From Desulfobaculum bizertense DSM 18034 (GTDB taxonomy: Bacteria > Desulfobacterota > Desulfovibrionia > Desulfovibrionales > Desulfovibrionaceae), in assembly GCF_900167065.1 (NCBI RefSeq), contig NZ_FUYA01000003.1, positions 1 to 64,000 on the forward strand: a DNA stretch of 64,000 nucleotides, written 5' to 3'. Position numbers and translations under genes: made by a program. A model generated the notes under the pieces. That model saw only the letters and a program-made list of their open reading frames with translations. It searched no databases and was not told the DNA's origin. Shown here in pieces: positions 16,474 through 26,700 of the stretch (within the stretch, counting starts at the first letter, position 1; every line of letters starts with the position of its first letter).

Positions 16474-17559
16474 ATGAAGAAACATCTTTTGTGCGCAGGC
16501 ATTTGTGCACTCAGCCTTATCATAAGCGCAGTTTCCGCCAGCGCCTGCACCCTGAGCTACTGGGCACCAGAAAAACAGCATGCCCTGACGGGCCGCAACA
16601 TGGACTGGTTCTCCGAGATGGGCACCAAACTCTGGATTTTCCCACGCGGTCTTGAACGCAACGGACAGACAGCACAAAATCCCATGCACTGGACGTCCAA
16701 ATACGGAAGCCTTTCCATCTCTATCTGGGACTGCCTCATTACTGAAGGCGTCAATGAAAAAGGTCTTGTGGCAAACAACCTCTACCTGCCAGAAACCAGC
16801 TTTGAAAAACGTAACAGCTCCCAGCCCGGCATGGGCATGAGCATCTGGCTCCAGTATTACCTCGATAATTTTGCCACTGTCGACGAGGCCGTTGCCGCGA
16901 CAACAGGCAAAGACTTTCAGGTCCAGTCGAGCAAACTGACACTCTTTGGCAAAACAGCAGCGATTCCCCTGCACATTGCCCTGACTGACGCTCACGGCGA
17001 CTGCGCAATCATTGAGCTGCTGGATGGCAAAACCATCATCCACAGGGAGACAAAGCAGGCCGCACTGACCAACACGGTCTATGCCACACAGAAAATTCTT
17101 GCCAAGCAGTATCAGGGACTGGGCGGCAAGCACATGCTGCCCGGAAGTTCCGAGTCAGAAGACCGCTACGCCCGTACAGCGTTTTATTTGACCAAACTTC
17201 CGCAGAATGCGTCTTCCCAGCACGCTGTTGCCGGTCTCATGAGCGTCATGCGCAACGCTGCCACACCCATTGGAGCCAACGATCCCAAACGTCCCAACAT
17301 TGCCATGACTCTGTGGTCAACAGTGACGGACTCCACAACGCAGACCATGTACTTTTCTTCCAGCCTCAGCCCGAACACACTGCGCATTGACCTCAATGCC
17401 TGTACGCTGGACAAAGGAGCATCTATTCTGAATCTGGACCCCATGCACACAGCAGACACTCTTGCTGGCGATGTACAGAATGCCTTTGCGCCACACAAAG
17501 ATATTCCTTTTGTGCAGGCCGGACAGCAGATCACATGGACAGCCCCCAAAACCAAGTAA
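16474..17559 (+). CDS. Secreted choloylglycine-hydrolase-family amidase
   Basis: A 361-aa Ntn hydrolase of the linear amide family (penicillin V acylase/bile salt hydrolase group). A signal peptide ends at SAVSASA, and the next residue, Cys25, would become the N-terminal nucleophile. RNMDW (about residues 42-46), the GLVANNLYLPE region and the Asn/Asp-containing LTDAHGDCAIIE segment follow the family plan. It probably acts in the periplasm on amide-linked substrates such as acyl-homoserine lactones, penicillins or conjugated bile salts; the choice cannot be made from the sequence. Monocistronic. Confidence 0.82.
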   Translation: MKKHLLCAGICALSLIISAVSASACTLSYWAPEKQHALTGRNMDWFSEMGTKLWIFPRGLERNGQTAQNPMHWTSKYGSLSISIWDCLITEGVNEKGLVANNLYLPETSFEKRNSSQPGMGMSIWLQYYLDNFATVDEAVAATTGKDFQVQSSKLTLFGKTAAIPLHIALTDAHGDCAIIELLDGKTIIHRETKQAALTNTVYATQKILAKQYQGLGGKHMLPGSSESEDRYARTAFYLTKLPQNASSQHAVAGLMSVMRNAATPIGANDPKRPNIAMTLWSTVTDSTTQTMYFSSSLSPNTLRIDLNACTLDKGASILNLDPMHTADTLAGDVQNAFAPHKDIPFVQAGQQITWTAPKTK

Positions 17560-17563
17560 TGCA

Positions 17564-17605
17564 GAAGATGCGGGCCATCGATGTCTGGTCCGCATCTTCC
17601 TTTCT
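17564..17605 (+). terminator. Intrinsic terminator
   Basis: GAAGATGCGG at 17564-17573 pairs with CCGCATCTTC at 17590-17599, then a T-rich stretch. Confidence 0.8.
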
Positions 17606-18085
17606 CTCCCGCCGCGACTACAAAAAAGCCAGCGTCCATCCTCGATAAGAAAAAATAATAGGCAAATATATTTTTTATTGGTCATTTTTTATAATGAACC
17701 GAAGCCCCCTGCTTTTCCCTTTCCCTGCTTTTTTCTCAAAAGCCCTTTCTCTTTTCCGAGAATTCACTCAGTTATCATGGTTCACAGACATTCACCTAGA
17801 GGAGCAATCACTTTCCCTCTGTTTTTACGTTGATTCACAATTTTTAGACTTTTTTTTCATCTTTTTAAAATACTGCTAATGCCTTTTTTCTACAGTACAA
17901 AAGTCCATCCCACCATTTCCCTTTTCAGCTCGCCCCCTATACTTTTTTTAACGAAGGTCGTATATCTCCACCGTTTATAGTGGTTTATCATATTTGCTTA
18001 CGCAAGAAGACACACCCTGCGAACGTGTTTCACTCGGCTGTATAGCCTTCTCTTTTTCTTTTCTTATTCGGACGTGGAAACAATA
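17606..18085. other. AT- and pyrimidine-rich intergenic region
   Basis: About 480 bases with no credible gene. It is markedly more AT-rich than its surroundings, with long C/T tracts on the plus strand. A small palindrome TTGC-TTAC-GCAA lies at 17994-18005 ahead of the HD-GYP gene. It probably holds the promoter of that gene, but no clear -35/-10 pair is visible. Confidence 0.4.
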
Positions 18086-19084
18086 ATGCCCAAAACTGCC
18101 ATTCGCCCAGAACCCCAGAATTCTGCAGACGCGACCTTTTTTGCTGTCTCCCCCCTTCTGATTTCTCCGGGCTGCATGAGTCATTTTAGCGTCTACTTAC
18201 GCCAAGACGGTGAATATGTTCTCTACACCTCTGCCGAACAACACTTTACAGAACGGCACAGGCGAAAGCTCTACGATCACGGCGTTACCGAAGTCTATAT
18301 CAAGGCCCGGCAGTCTGCCTCATACAAGCGCTACCTTGAGGATAACCTCGGTACTATCCTCATGAACGAAAATACGCCGCTTCGGGAACGGGCCAGACTT
18401 TTCCACGAGACATCCATCGATATTGTTCGAGAAGCCTACGCCAATCGCCTGCCAGACAACCTGACGCAAAAGCAGGACTTCACGCGCATTGTTGATTTCG
18501 TAAAAAAGAGCATGCAGTTTCTGACCCTTGAAAATTCTTTCAAGGCCGTTGGTCAGCTCATTGAGCACGACTACAAGACCTACACCCACTGTATGCACGT
18601 TTTTCTGTACTCTTCGGCCATACTCCAAAGCTATGATCTGGACGAAGAGCACCTGATCCAGTGTGGACTGGGGGCCATTCTTCACGACATTGGCAAAGCC
18701 AAAATTCCAGAAAAAATTCTGAACAAGCCCGGCCCCCTCACTCCTGCCGAACGCCAGACAATCAATACGCATCCCTTGCAGGGCATTGCCCTGTGCTCAC
18801 AGGTGCAGCTTTCGCAAACGGCGTATAACTGTATTCTGTTCCACCACGAACGGATGGACGGTTCAGGCTACCCAAGCGGACTCAAGGCCTATGCAATCCC
18901 GCTCGAATCCAGAGCTATCGCCATTGCAGACGTCTATGATGCCCTGACCTCTGACCGCCCCTACGCCAAGGCCATGAACCCGTTTCAGGTTCTGCGCTTT
19001 ATGCGTGACAAAATGTTCTCCGAGCTGGATATTGATATGTACAAACGCTTTGTACAAATCCTCTCGGGTGCAGACCTCATTTAA
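18086..19084 (+). CDS. HD-GYP domain phosphodiesterase
   Basis: A 332-aa protein (ATG 18086; an ATG at 18074 is also in frame). The C-terminal half is an HD-GYP domain with the metal-binding HDIGKAKIPE motif and the signature HHERMDGSGYP, followed by ADVYDALTSDRPY, as in cyclic-di-GMP phosphodiesterases. The N-terminal 120 residues resemble the DUF3391-like domain often fused to these enzymes (SHFSVYLRQDGEYVLYTSAEQHFTERH, split here). It probably lowers c-di-GMP to favour motility. No receiver domain is attached. A strong terminator follows. Confidence 0.88.
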   Translation: MPKTAIRPEPQNSADATFFAVSPLLISPGCMSHFSVYLRQDGEYVLYTSAEQHFTERHRRKLYDHGVTEVYIKARQSASYKRYLEDNLGTILMNENTPLRERARLFHETSIDIVREAYANRLPDNLTQKQDFTRIVDFVKKSMQFLTLENSFKAVGQLIEHDYKTYTHCMHVFLYSSAILQSYDLDEEHLIQCGLGAILHDIGKAKIPEKILNKPGPLTPAERQTINTHPLQGIALCSQVQLSQTAYNCILFHHERMDGSGYPSGLKAYAIPLESRAIAIADVYDALTSDRPYAKAMNPFQVLRFMRDKMFSELDIDMYKRFVQILSGADLI

Positions 19085-19102
19085 ACACCAACTGACGCCA
19101 CA

Positions 19103-19133
19103 GGCCGCACCTCGTAAGGTGCGGCTTTTTTTT
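19103..19133 (+). terminator. Intrinsic terminator
   Basis: GCCGCACCT pairs with AGGTGCGGC across a TCGTA loop, then T8. Confidence 0.95.
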
Positions 19134-19150
19134 GCACAAAAAACACAAAA

Positions 19151-19201
19151 CTCGTTGACATCGATTTTCAACGAGAATAGTAGTACTCAGAAGAACTACT
19201 A
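19151..19201. promoter_or_regulatory. Two inverted repeats before the trmB-lysA operon
   Basis: CTCGTTGA (19151-19158) pairs with TCAACGAG (19168-19175), and TAGTAGT (19178-19184) with ACTACTA (19195-19201). A TTGACA at 19155-19160 sits inside the first repeat. Likely operators overlapping the promoter, plausibly bound by the TrmB-family protein encoded next (inference). Confidence 0.55.
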
Positions 19202-19216
19202 CTGGAGAAACGCACA

Positions 19217-19921
19217 ATGGATTCAACATCAGCTCTGAAATTTTTCGGTTTTACCAAGCAGGAAGCCGTGGTGTACACCACACTGCTCCGCTATGGTCCC
19301 CAGACCGGATACGAAGCAGCAAAGAACGCAGGAATCTCCCGTTCCAATGCGTACGGAGCGCTCGCAGGGCTTTGTGAAAAAGGTGCAGCCATGAAGGCCA
19401 GCGGAGACGCCAAAAGCTATAGCGCAGTTCCCGGCAAGGAACTTATTCGCAACCTTCGCCGCCAGTGTGACAAGACTCTCGACGTTCTCGAAAAGAGTCT
19501 ACCCGACCGCCAGGAAACCGAGGCTCCCTACCTGACTGTTTCCGGCTTCGAAAATGTTGTGGACAAAGCCCAGAATGTTTTGGACGAGGCAGAGCATCAC
19601 ATCTATGTCTCGCTCAACAGCCATGAGGCCACACTTCTCCACGACGCACTGTGCCGCGCCACAGCACGGGGACTCAAGACCGTTATTGTTTCGGACACTG
19701 ACCCCAATGTCCCTGAGTGCATTTATCACTTCTTCCCGAAGGATGCCGGGCAATTCAACATCATTGCCGACACTTCCACAGTCCTGACCGGAAGTCTGGA
19801 TCCTGAGCTTTCTTCCCAGTGCCTGTATTCAAAAAACACCAATCTCGTCCGCCTGATGCGCGAGGCATTTGTTAATGAGCTTGAGCTCATTCGCCAGCGC
19901 GAGGAGAAGTCCAATGAGTGA
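19217..19921 (+). CDS. TrmB-family transcriptional regulator
   Basis: A 234-aa regulator. The N-terminal winged helix (LKFFGFTKQEAVVYTTLLRYGP ... NAGISRSNAYGALAGLCEKG) is the TrmB DNA-binding domain, followed by a coiled coil and a phospholipase-D-like effector region (VYVSLNSHEATLLHDAL, GLKTVIVSDTD). Its last codons overlap the start of lysA by 8 nt, so the two are coupled. Two inverted repeats lie just upstream. This suggests an autoregulated local control of lysine synthesis. The effector, perhaps lysine or diaminopimelate, is inferred from context only. Confidence 0.82.
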   Translation: MDSTSALKFFGFTKQEAVVYTTLLRYGPQTGYEAAKNAGISRSNAYGALAGLCEKGAAMKASGDAKSYSAVPGKELIRNLRRQCDKTLDVLEKSLPDRQETEAPYLTVSGFENVVDKAQNVLDEAEHHIYVSLNSHEATLLHDALCRATARGLKTVIVSDTDPNVPECIYHFFPKDAGQFNIIADTSTVLTGSLDPELSSQCLYSKNTNLVRLMREAFVNELELIRQREEKSNE

Positions 19922-21185
19922 ATCAGTACACATCCACGGCAGCTACACTGAAGACAGCAATTTCTTTGGCGACAGCACCCCTTTTGAACTTGTACGCCGT
20001 CATGGCAGCCCCCTGTACGTCTATAATGAAAACGTCCTGCGCGCCCGCTGCCGAGAACTCAAGGAACTTGTTGATTACGAAAAGTTCCACGTCAACTTCT
20101 CCGCAAAATCTAACAGCAACCCAGAATTGCTCAAGATTGTTCGGAGTGAAGGACTGCGTGTCGACGCCATGAGCCCCGGTGAAATCACCATGGACGAAAT
20201 GGCTGGATACGCTGGTGAAGAAATTTTCTTTATCTGCAACAACGTCTCTGCCCAGGAGCTTCGTTTTGCAGCTGACCACAAGGTCCGCGTTTCCGTTGAT
20301 TCCCTTTCTCAGCTGGAACTTTACGGACAGGTCAACCCCGGTGGCAGAATTGCCATCCGCATCAACCCCGGCGTTGGTGCTGGCCACTGCAAAAAGGTCG
20401 TCACAGGCGGCAAGGAAACCAAGTTCGGCATCTCCCCAGCCGACAAGGACAAGGTTCTTGCCATCTGCGAACGCTATGACCTCACGCTGATTGGCATCAA
20501 CCAGCACATTGGTTCCCTGTTTATGGAAGGCAGTGCCTACCTGCAGGCCGCAGAAACCATGCTCTCCATCTGCGAGGACTTTGGCGAACTGGAATTCATC
20601 GACTTTGGCGGTGGCTTTGGCGTGCCGTACAAAAAGCTCGAAGGACAGGGACGTCTCAACCTCAGGGAGCTTGGGCAGGGCCTGAGCGAACTCATTCGCA
20701 ACTGGACCGACAAAATGGGCTACCGTCCGGAAATCATGGTTGAACCGGGACGGTACATCACCGCAGAGTGCGGCGTGCTCATCGGCGAAGTACATGCCGT
20801 CAAGTACAATGCAGAAACCTGCTACGCGGGCACAGACCTCGGCTTTAACGTGCTTGCCCGCCCCATGATGTATGACTCCCATCACGATATTGAACTTTAT
20901 CGCCGCGGTGACGAGCCTTTTGATGCTCCGCACCCGGTAACCGTTGTGGGCAATATTTGCGAATCTGGCGACATCATTGCCAAGGGACGCGAACTGCCAA
21001 CTCCCAAGGAACGCGACATCATGGTCGTGCTGGATGCAGGCGCATACGGCCACGTGATGAGTTCCAACTACAACCTCCGCCTCAGACCGGCAGAGGTGCT
21101 GATCGAATCTGGCAACACTCCTCGGCTCATACGTCGAAGGGACAACCTCGAAGACCTGCTTGCACCCTACCGGGTCGCGGTTTAG
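19914..21185 (+). CDS. lysA: Diaminopimelate decarboxylase LysA
   Basis: Last step of lysine synthesis: decarboxylates meso-diaminopimelate using PLP. The 423-aa protein has the PLP Lys65 in FSAKSNSNP, the HIGSLF and EFIDFGGGFGVPY motifs, EPGRYITAECGVL, and the C-terminal CESGDIIAKGRELP with DAGAYGHVMSSNYN (catalytic Cys and Tyr). GAGGAG precedes ATG 19914, inside the trmB 3' end. The longer frame upstream is not used. Confidence 0.95.
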   Translation: MSESVHIHGSYTEDSNFFGDSTPFELVRRHGSPLYVYNENVLRARCRELKELVDYEKFHVNFSAKSNSNPELLKIVRSEGLRVDAMSPGEITMDEMAGYAGEEIFFICNNVSAQELRFAADHKVRVSVDSLSQLELYGQVNPGGRIAIRINPGVGAGHCKKVVTGGKETKFGISPADKDKVLAICERYDLTLIGINQHIGSLFMEGSAYLQAAETMLSICEDFGELEFIDFGGGFGVPYKKLEGQGRLNLRELGQGLSELIRNWTDKMGYRPEIMVEPGRYITAECGVLIGEVHAVKYNAETCYAGTDLGFNVLARPMMYDSHHDIELYRRGDEPFDAPHPVTVVGNICESGDIIAKGRELPTPKERDIMVVLDAGAYGHVMSSNYNLRLRPAEVLIESGNTPRLIRRRDNLEDLLAPYRVAV

Positions 21186-21258
21186 CGTCTTACACTCCCT
21201 GCGGTTCTTCCTTCCCCATCACACTCCCAAGTTTAAGGAAGGACCTGCAAACGACAAG

Positions 21259-21292
21259 TGCCCCCAATGCTTTCCCCAAGCGTTGGGGGCAC
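21259..21292 (+). terminator. Hairpin after lysA
   Basis: GTGCCCCCAA pairs with TTGGGGGCAC. The T tract is short and offset, so termination here is likely but not as strong as elsewhere. Confidence 0.6.
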
Positions 21293-21339
21293 CTGCGTTT
21301 TAAACACTTTTGCACAGCCAGCCCTCCCGCTTTTGCCAC

Positions 21340-21365
21340 AAAAAAGCCCCGCACTCGGCGGGGCT
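21340..21365 (-). terminator. Intrinsic terminator of mscS
   Basis: On the minus strand AGCCCCGC pairs with GCGGGGCT and is followed by T6. Confidence 0.9.
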
Positions 21366-21393
21366 ACTCTGCCAGTTCAATCCTGACCAACGC

Positions 21394-22701
21394 TTATTTC
21401 TCAGAGGGAAGCACCATTCCACTTCGGATGTGCAGGTCACGCTGCGGATACGGAATTTCAATCCCGTTTTCCTGAAAGCGGTCCCATATCGCCAAAAGCA
21501 AATCACTTTTGACATTCACAATGCCGTTTTGTGGGTCACGAATCCAGACACGCAGCTCAAGGTCCACAGAACTATCGCCAAAGCCCATGAGCCGACAGAC
21601 AGGCTTGGGAAAAGCCTGAACCCGGTCGTGCCCAGTCGCGGCATCAGTCATCAACTCCATCGCAACTCGCGGATCAGCATCATACGAAATGCCAACAGGC
21701 ACCTTGAGCCGGACATTGGTATCCGAAAATGACCAGTTCACGACCTGATTCGTAATAAGGTCTTCATTTGGAATCAAAATTTCTTTGCCATCACGGGTCA
21801 GGACAGAGACAAAACGCGCCCGAAGACTCGTAATGTATCCATACACAGTCCCGACTTCCACCACATCACCGGGCTTAATGGATTTATCCATGAGCAGGAT
21901 AAAGCCACTGATGAGGTTGGCAGCGACCTTTTGCAGACCAAAACCAACGCCAACACCGACAGCACCAGAGAAGACAGCAAGGGCGGTCAGGTTAATTCCC
22001 ACACTGGACAGGGCAATGATGACAATCGCCACCAGTGTCACTATCCGCATGAGCTTGCCAAAAAGCACCCGTGCCGAAGGTGTCAGCTCCGACACCTTGG
22101 AGAGCTGTACCTCAATGGCTTCGGCCAGTGCCATCCCGCCTCGATACAGCACAAACATCAAAACAAGTGCCTTCAAAAAAGACAGTGTGGTGATGTCTGA
22201 GCCGCCAACGGAAAAGCTCGCACTATCCAGAAAGTCAACAATGTCGTCGAGGAAACCAAGGGTGTTCAGGGCCGCAGCACTCCACGCCACAAGCGCAAAG
22301 AGCCGCCCAAAAAAGCGAGACAAAAACAGGAAGGAGGCAAGGCGAATAACAATCCACGCCCCCAGCAAATTTTCGCCAAGCACAAAAAGGCCGTGCGACA
22401 GGTCCAGCGCCTTGGCAATGCCAAGGGTGAAGCCAATCAGCAAAAAGGAAAATACAGGAGGAATCAGCTTGAGCAGAGTCAATTTCAGGCGGAGCCAGAC
22501 TCCAGCCCCCTGCTCAATGCTCGGCCAGCGGCGAAGTACAAGGCGCTGTGTCACAATCCCCAGCCCCCAGCTCAGCACCAAAAGTCCAAGCACAATGCCG
22601 CCCTGAATCAGGGTCGCAAGATTCAGGACATTCACATTAAACCAGCTGACGAGCTTCTGGACATATGCCAGCAGCACCTCAAAATCGATAAGTTTATCCA
22701 T
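21394..22701 (-). CDS. MscS-family mechanosensitive channel
   Basis: Inner-membrane channel that releases solutes on hypo-osmotic shock. The 435-aa protein has about five N-terminal transmembrane helices, then the pore helix with its Gly/Ala pattern (ALAVFSGAVGVGVGFGLQKVAANLISGFILLMD), the beta domain (GDVVEVGTVYGYI, LIPNEDLI) and the cytoplasmic alpha/beta cage. It has two more predicted N-terminal helices than E. coli MscS (286 aa). It lies 22 nt downstream of the kinase gene at 22724 on the same strand and may be read from the same message. Confidence 0.9.
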   Translation of the reverse strand: MDKLIDFEVLLAYVQKLVSWFNVNVLNLATLIQGGIVLGLLVLSWGLGIVTQRLVLRRWPSIEQGAGVWLRLKLTLLKLIPPVFSFLLIGFTLGIAKALDLSHGLFVLGENLLGAWIVIRLASFLFLSRFFGRLFALVAWSAAALNTLGFLDDIVDFLDSASFSVGGSDITTLSFLKALVLMFVLYRGGMALAEAIEVQLSKVSELTPSARVLFGKLMRIVTLVAIVIIALSSVGINLTALAVFSGAVGVGVGFGLQKVAANLISGFILLMDKSIKPGDVVEVGTVYGYITSLRARFVSVLTRDGKEILIPNEDLITNQVVNWSFSDTNVRLKVPVGISYDADPRVAMELMTDAATGHDRVQAFPKPVCRLMGFGDSSVDLELRVWIRDPQNGIVNVKSDLLLAIWDRFQENGIEIPYPQRDLHIRSGMVLPSEK

Positions 22702-22723
22702 AAAAAGCGTTCAGAATCCTTGT

Positions 22724-23770
22724 TTAAACCGGGAAACTCACCACATACTGTGTTCCATTGTCTCGTTCGACCTCAATACTCCCTCCCACCTGTGTGACAA
22801 GACTTCGCACAAGTTCCAGCCCAAGGCTTCCTGGGCTTTCCAAAGAAATACTTTCAGAGAGGCCAACACCATTGTCCGAGACTTTCAAGATATACTCAGG
22901 TTCCCGCTTATGGAACTCGACTCGAATTTCTGAAACAGTCTCGCGCTCCCGTCCCTCAGGGAACGCAAAGCGAAGGGCGTTAGACAAAAGCTCATTCAGG
23001 ATAAGCCCAATAGGCATGACCTTGTCTGGCTCCAGAAAGAACTCTTCAACATCAAGTGTAATCGTCACGTCGGTTTCAGGAGGGAATGTGCTTTCGACCG
23101 CCTCATCAATGGCTTCAAAATAATCACGACAGTTAATCTGCTCGTCGTTATCTGAATCATGAAGGGCTTCATGAATTTTGGCAATAGCGACCACACGCCC
23201 GCGCACGGCCTGCAAAGCCTGCGCACATTCCGGAGAAAGGCTGTGCATGGCCTGCAAAGAAAGCAGCGCATTGATCATATTCAGATTATTCTTGATTCTG
23301 TGGTTCACTTCCTTGAGCTGAAGCCGCCGGTCCTCAACAGTGTGCTTGAGACCGTTCATCATGGAGTTAAAACCACGTTCGACCTTTTTCTTCTCCAGAA
23401 CAATCTCAACCATAGCCTTAATCTGGTCATTGGAACTAGGCTTTAAAATATAACCGTACGGATGCACCCCTTTTGCACGGTTCACATGAGCATCGTCCCC
23501 ATACGCAGTGAGGAGCACCACGGGGATATCCATCGTTGTCTGAATAATGCTACAGGCCTGAATGCCGTCGATATCACCGGGCATAACCACATCCATCAGC
23601 ACGATGTCCGGTTGCAGGACATTGGCCAGCCGAACAGCATCCCTGCCGCTCGACGCTTTGCCCACGACGTCATAGCCAAGAGCCGTCAGCATTTCCTCTA
23701 GCTGGGTGATTATGACGCCTTCATCGTCAACGACAAGAACTGTATGCCTGCCCACATCCATTCTTTTCAT
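22724..23770 (-). CDS. Response regulator-histidine kinase hybrid (HWE/HisKA_2)
   Basis: A 348-aa cytoplasmic protein. Residues 8-125 are a receiver domain with Asp15/16, phospho-acceptor Asp60 and Lys110. A HisKA_2-type phosphotransfer helix follows with His157 (EVNHRIKNNLN), then an HATPase_c domain (LILNELLSNALRFAFPEG, VSDNGVGL, GSLGLELV). REC-HisKA_2 proteins relay signals from an upstream kinase. The gene starts 11 nt after the giant PAS kinase gene, so the two probably form a single signalling pair. The final output protein is not encoded nearby. Confidence 0.87.
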   Translation of the reverse strand: MKRMDVGRHTVLVVDDEGVIITQLEEMLTALGYDVVGKASSGRDAVRLANVLQPDIVLMDVVMPGDIDGIQACSIIQTTMDIPVVLLTAYGDDAHVNRAKGVHPYGYILKPSSNDQIKAMVEIVLEKKKVERGFNSMMNGLKHTVEDRRLQLKEVNHRIKNNLNMINALLSLQAMHSLSPECAQALQAVRGRVVAIAKIHEALHDSDNDEQINCRDYFEAIDEAVESTFPPETDVTITLDVEEFFLEPDKVMPIGLILNELLSNALRFAFPEGRERETVSEIRVEFHKREPEYILKVSDNGVGLSESISLESPGSLGLELVRSLVTQVGGSIEVERDNGTQYVVSFPV

Positions 23771-23781
23771 CAGTGACCTCC

Positions 23782-26700
23782 CTACACATCATTACCGAAT
23801 GTCACGGTAATCTCTGTCCCATTGTTCGATCGCATTTCCAGGCTGCCCCCAAGCTGGAGCGTCACAATATTTCGCATCAGCTTGAGGCCAAGGGACTTGG
23901 CGTGTTCGTAATCAAAATTCTCGGGGAGTCCCGGCCCATTGTCTTTTACGCGCAACTGAACACAGTTTTCTTTCAGATTAATGAAGGCCACCCGCAATTC
24001 GTTTATCTTCCCCGAGCCTCGGAAGGCATGCTTAAATGCGTTGGACAGCACTTCACTCAAGACGAGTCCACAAGGTATTGCAAGATCAAGAGGCAGACGT
24101 ATGTCATCCATCTGCTCATAAACAGGAGTAAAATCCTTTACTCCATACATTCTGGCAAGCTGCGTCATGAGCAGCTGCACATAGTCAGCGATTTTGATGT
24201 TCTCCAAGTTTCCGCAGCTATAAAGCTGGAGGTGCACCACAGACATGCTGTGAATCTTTCCCTGAAGATCCCGCATGATGTCCGACGACGAGGGGTCCTT
24301 GACCCGTCGGGCGGCCATATCCAGCAGGCTGGAGATGACCTGAAGATTGTTCTTTACCCGGTGATGAACTTCCCGCAGGAGCAATTCTTTCTCCCGCAAC
24401 GAATCCCGGATACTTGATTCATTCTGCTTGGACTCCGTGATGTCGATGCTCACTCCTGCCAGATAAATTTCTGCTCCGTCCCTCACCGTGGACGCCCGCT
24501 CACGAATCCAGCGTATTGCCCCATCGCGGCAATGCAGGCGATATTCAAGCTCATAGCTTTGTGCAGAACGGTCTGCATACACGTCAAAGACACGCTCCCG
24601 GTCTTCCGGTTCCAGCGCCTCTTCAAAAGCCTGCTCCATCTTGCGAACGCCATCATGCCGCCCAAGCCACTTGTTCAGCGCAGGACTAAAATATTCAAAA
24701 TTTCTGCGCCCAAGACGCGAAATCCAAAAGGCTTCACCCACAGTTTTCGCAATGAGTTCAAAACGTTGACTGCTTACGCGCAGGGCCTGTTCCATGCGGG
24801 AACGTACAACAGCATGCCCAAGCATTTTGGCGGCAGCATTCAGGGCCTCAAGCTCAGGAGAGTACCAGATTCTTCCGGCAGAAACAGCACCCAAAGCCAA
24901 AGTTCCCCACCATGCCTTTCCTGCAAATACAGGAATCAACACAATAGAGCCAATGTTTTGTTCAAGAAAGAGAGAAGATGTACGCGAAGAAAATTGTGAC
25001 GTCTTGGAATGAAAAATTTCGCCCTGCATCAAAACGTTGACGATGCCGTCATTATCATCATGGTAAACACCGACATCATACTCCGTCCCTATCCGAAGCG
25101 GCTTAACAGAAAGAGCATTCCACCCTGCATACAAACTATACTTTAATACTTCACTATGATGGTTCTCATTTTCGTTTCGCAGGATAAAGACCCGCTCCAC
25201 TCCTGCGGCATCACCAAGTCGTTCCAAAACCTCTGGCAGCCCAGAGTCCCAGTCCGCGACCTGCAAAAAGCGTTCAGAAGCAAAGCCCACAGTTTCCAGA
25301 ACAGCATCACGCCGGAGCAGAGTCCGCTCCATGCGCTTCCGCTCAGAAACATCACGCATAATGGTCATCACCACACTGCGCCCACTCAGATCAAATGAAT
25401 GGGATGACAGCTCGGCAACAATTTCCTCTCCAGAGGCATCATGAAGCCGCCGCTCATAGAGCTGGCGAGACCCTCGCACTATGGAAAATGCCCCCACGTA
25501 ATGCTCCGGGTCCATCCCAAGAAGCTGCGGCTTGGTATAACCCAGCAGACTGCATGCCTTGGCATTAACTTCAAGAAAGCGTCCCGGTGCATCCTCAGAG
25601 GGGGGAGTATGCAAAAGCAGCGCATCAGAGGCATGTTCAAAAAGCATTCGAAACTTGAGTTCATTCTCTCGCAATGCCTGCTCAAAACGCTTTCTGGAAC
25701 TAATGTCTGTCAGGACACTGCCAATGCCCCAGGTTTCTCCGCGCGCATCCCGAAGCGGAAACTTGGCCGTCAAAAATGTTCGTTGCCCAAGCGGGAGATT
25801 CATTGTCTGCTCAAATTCCAGACTGCGCCCAGTACGAAGAATATATAAATCCTGCTCGCGGCAGTCCCTGTACAGTGACTCAGGAATGTATTCCTGCAAA
25901 GACAACTCCGAGACATCAATATCTCGCGGTATCCCCATAAATCGCCGCCAGCTTCGGTTGACCAAGAGGATGTTCAGATCAACGTCCTTGAATGAAATTC
26001 CGGCAGGCGAATACTGCATAAACTTTCTGAGCTGCTGGTCCCGACGCTCCAGCTGGCTTTCAGCCCGCATCCGATCCGAAATATCCAAAACCAGCGTGCT
26101 GACCCAGGTTCCTCCAGCAAGAGCTGGCACAGCAGATGCGGTGACCCGAACCCAGACATAGCTGCCATCCTTTCGCCTAAAGCGCTTCTCAAGATCATAA
26201 TTCCGAAGTTCACCAGAAATGAGCTTCTCATACAGTTCTTTGTTACGCCGCAGTTCGCGAGGATGCCCTACGTCAGAATACCGCAGTGCAAGCAACTCGT
26301 CGCGCGAATATCCTGTGAGTTCACAAAAGCACTGGTTCACATCCTGAAACACGCCTTTGCCATCTGTTCTGGTCATGCCCACGGCGACCCGCTCAAAGGT
26401 TGCCTGATGCTGGAGTTCCCGCTCCTGCATCAATGCCTTTGCCCGCATCCGGTCATCCTCGGCGGCAATGGCAGAGGCAATCATGGCCACCATGCACTCA
26501 TCCTGATAATCAGGTTCAAAATCATCCCGAAAATACAGGCTCAGAGCACCAAGGGCCTTTTCTCCAGACATAACGACCATGCCCATGTACGTCTTTGCTC
26601 CAAACTGCTGCACAAAGCTGTCTGTAGAAGCGTATGCGCTCTGGCCCAGATTCCGCACAAGACACAGACGGTCCGCAAGACGCTGAAGAATGACATCCGT

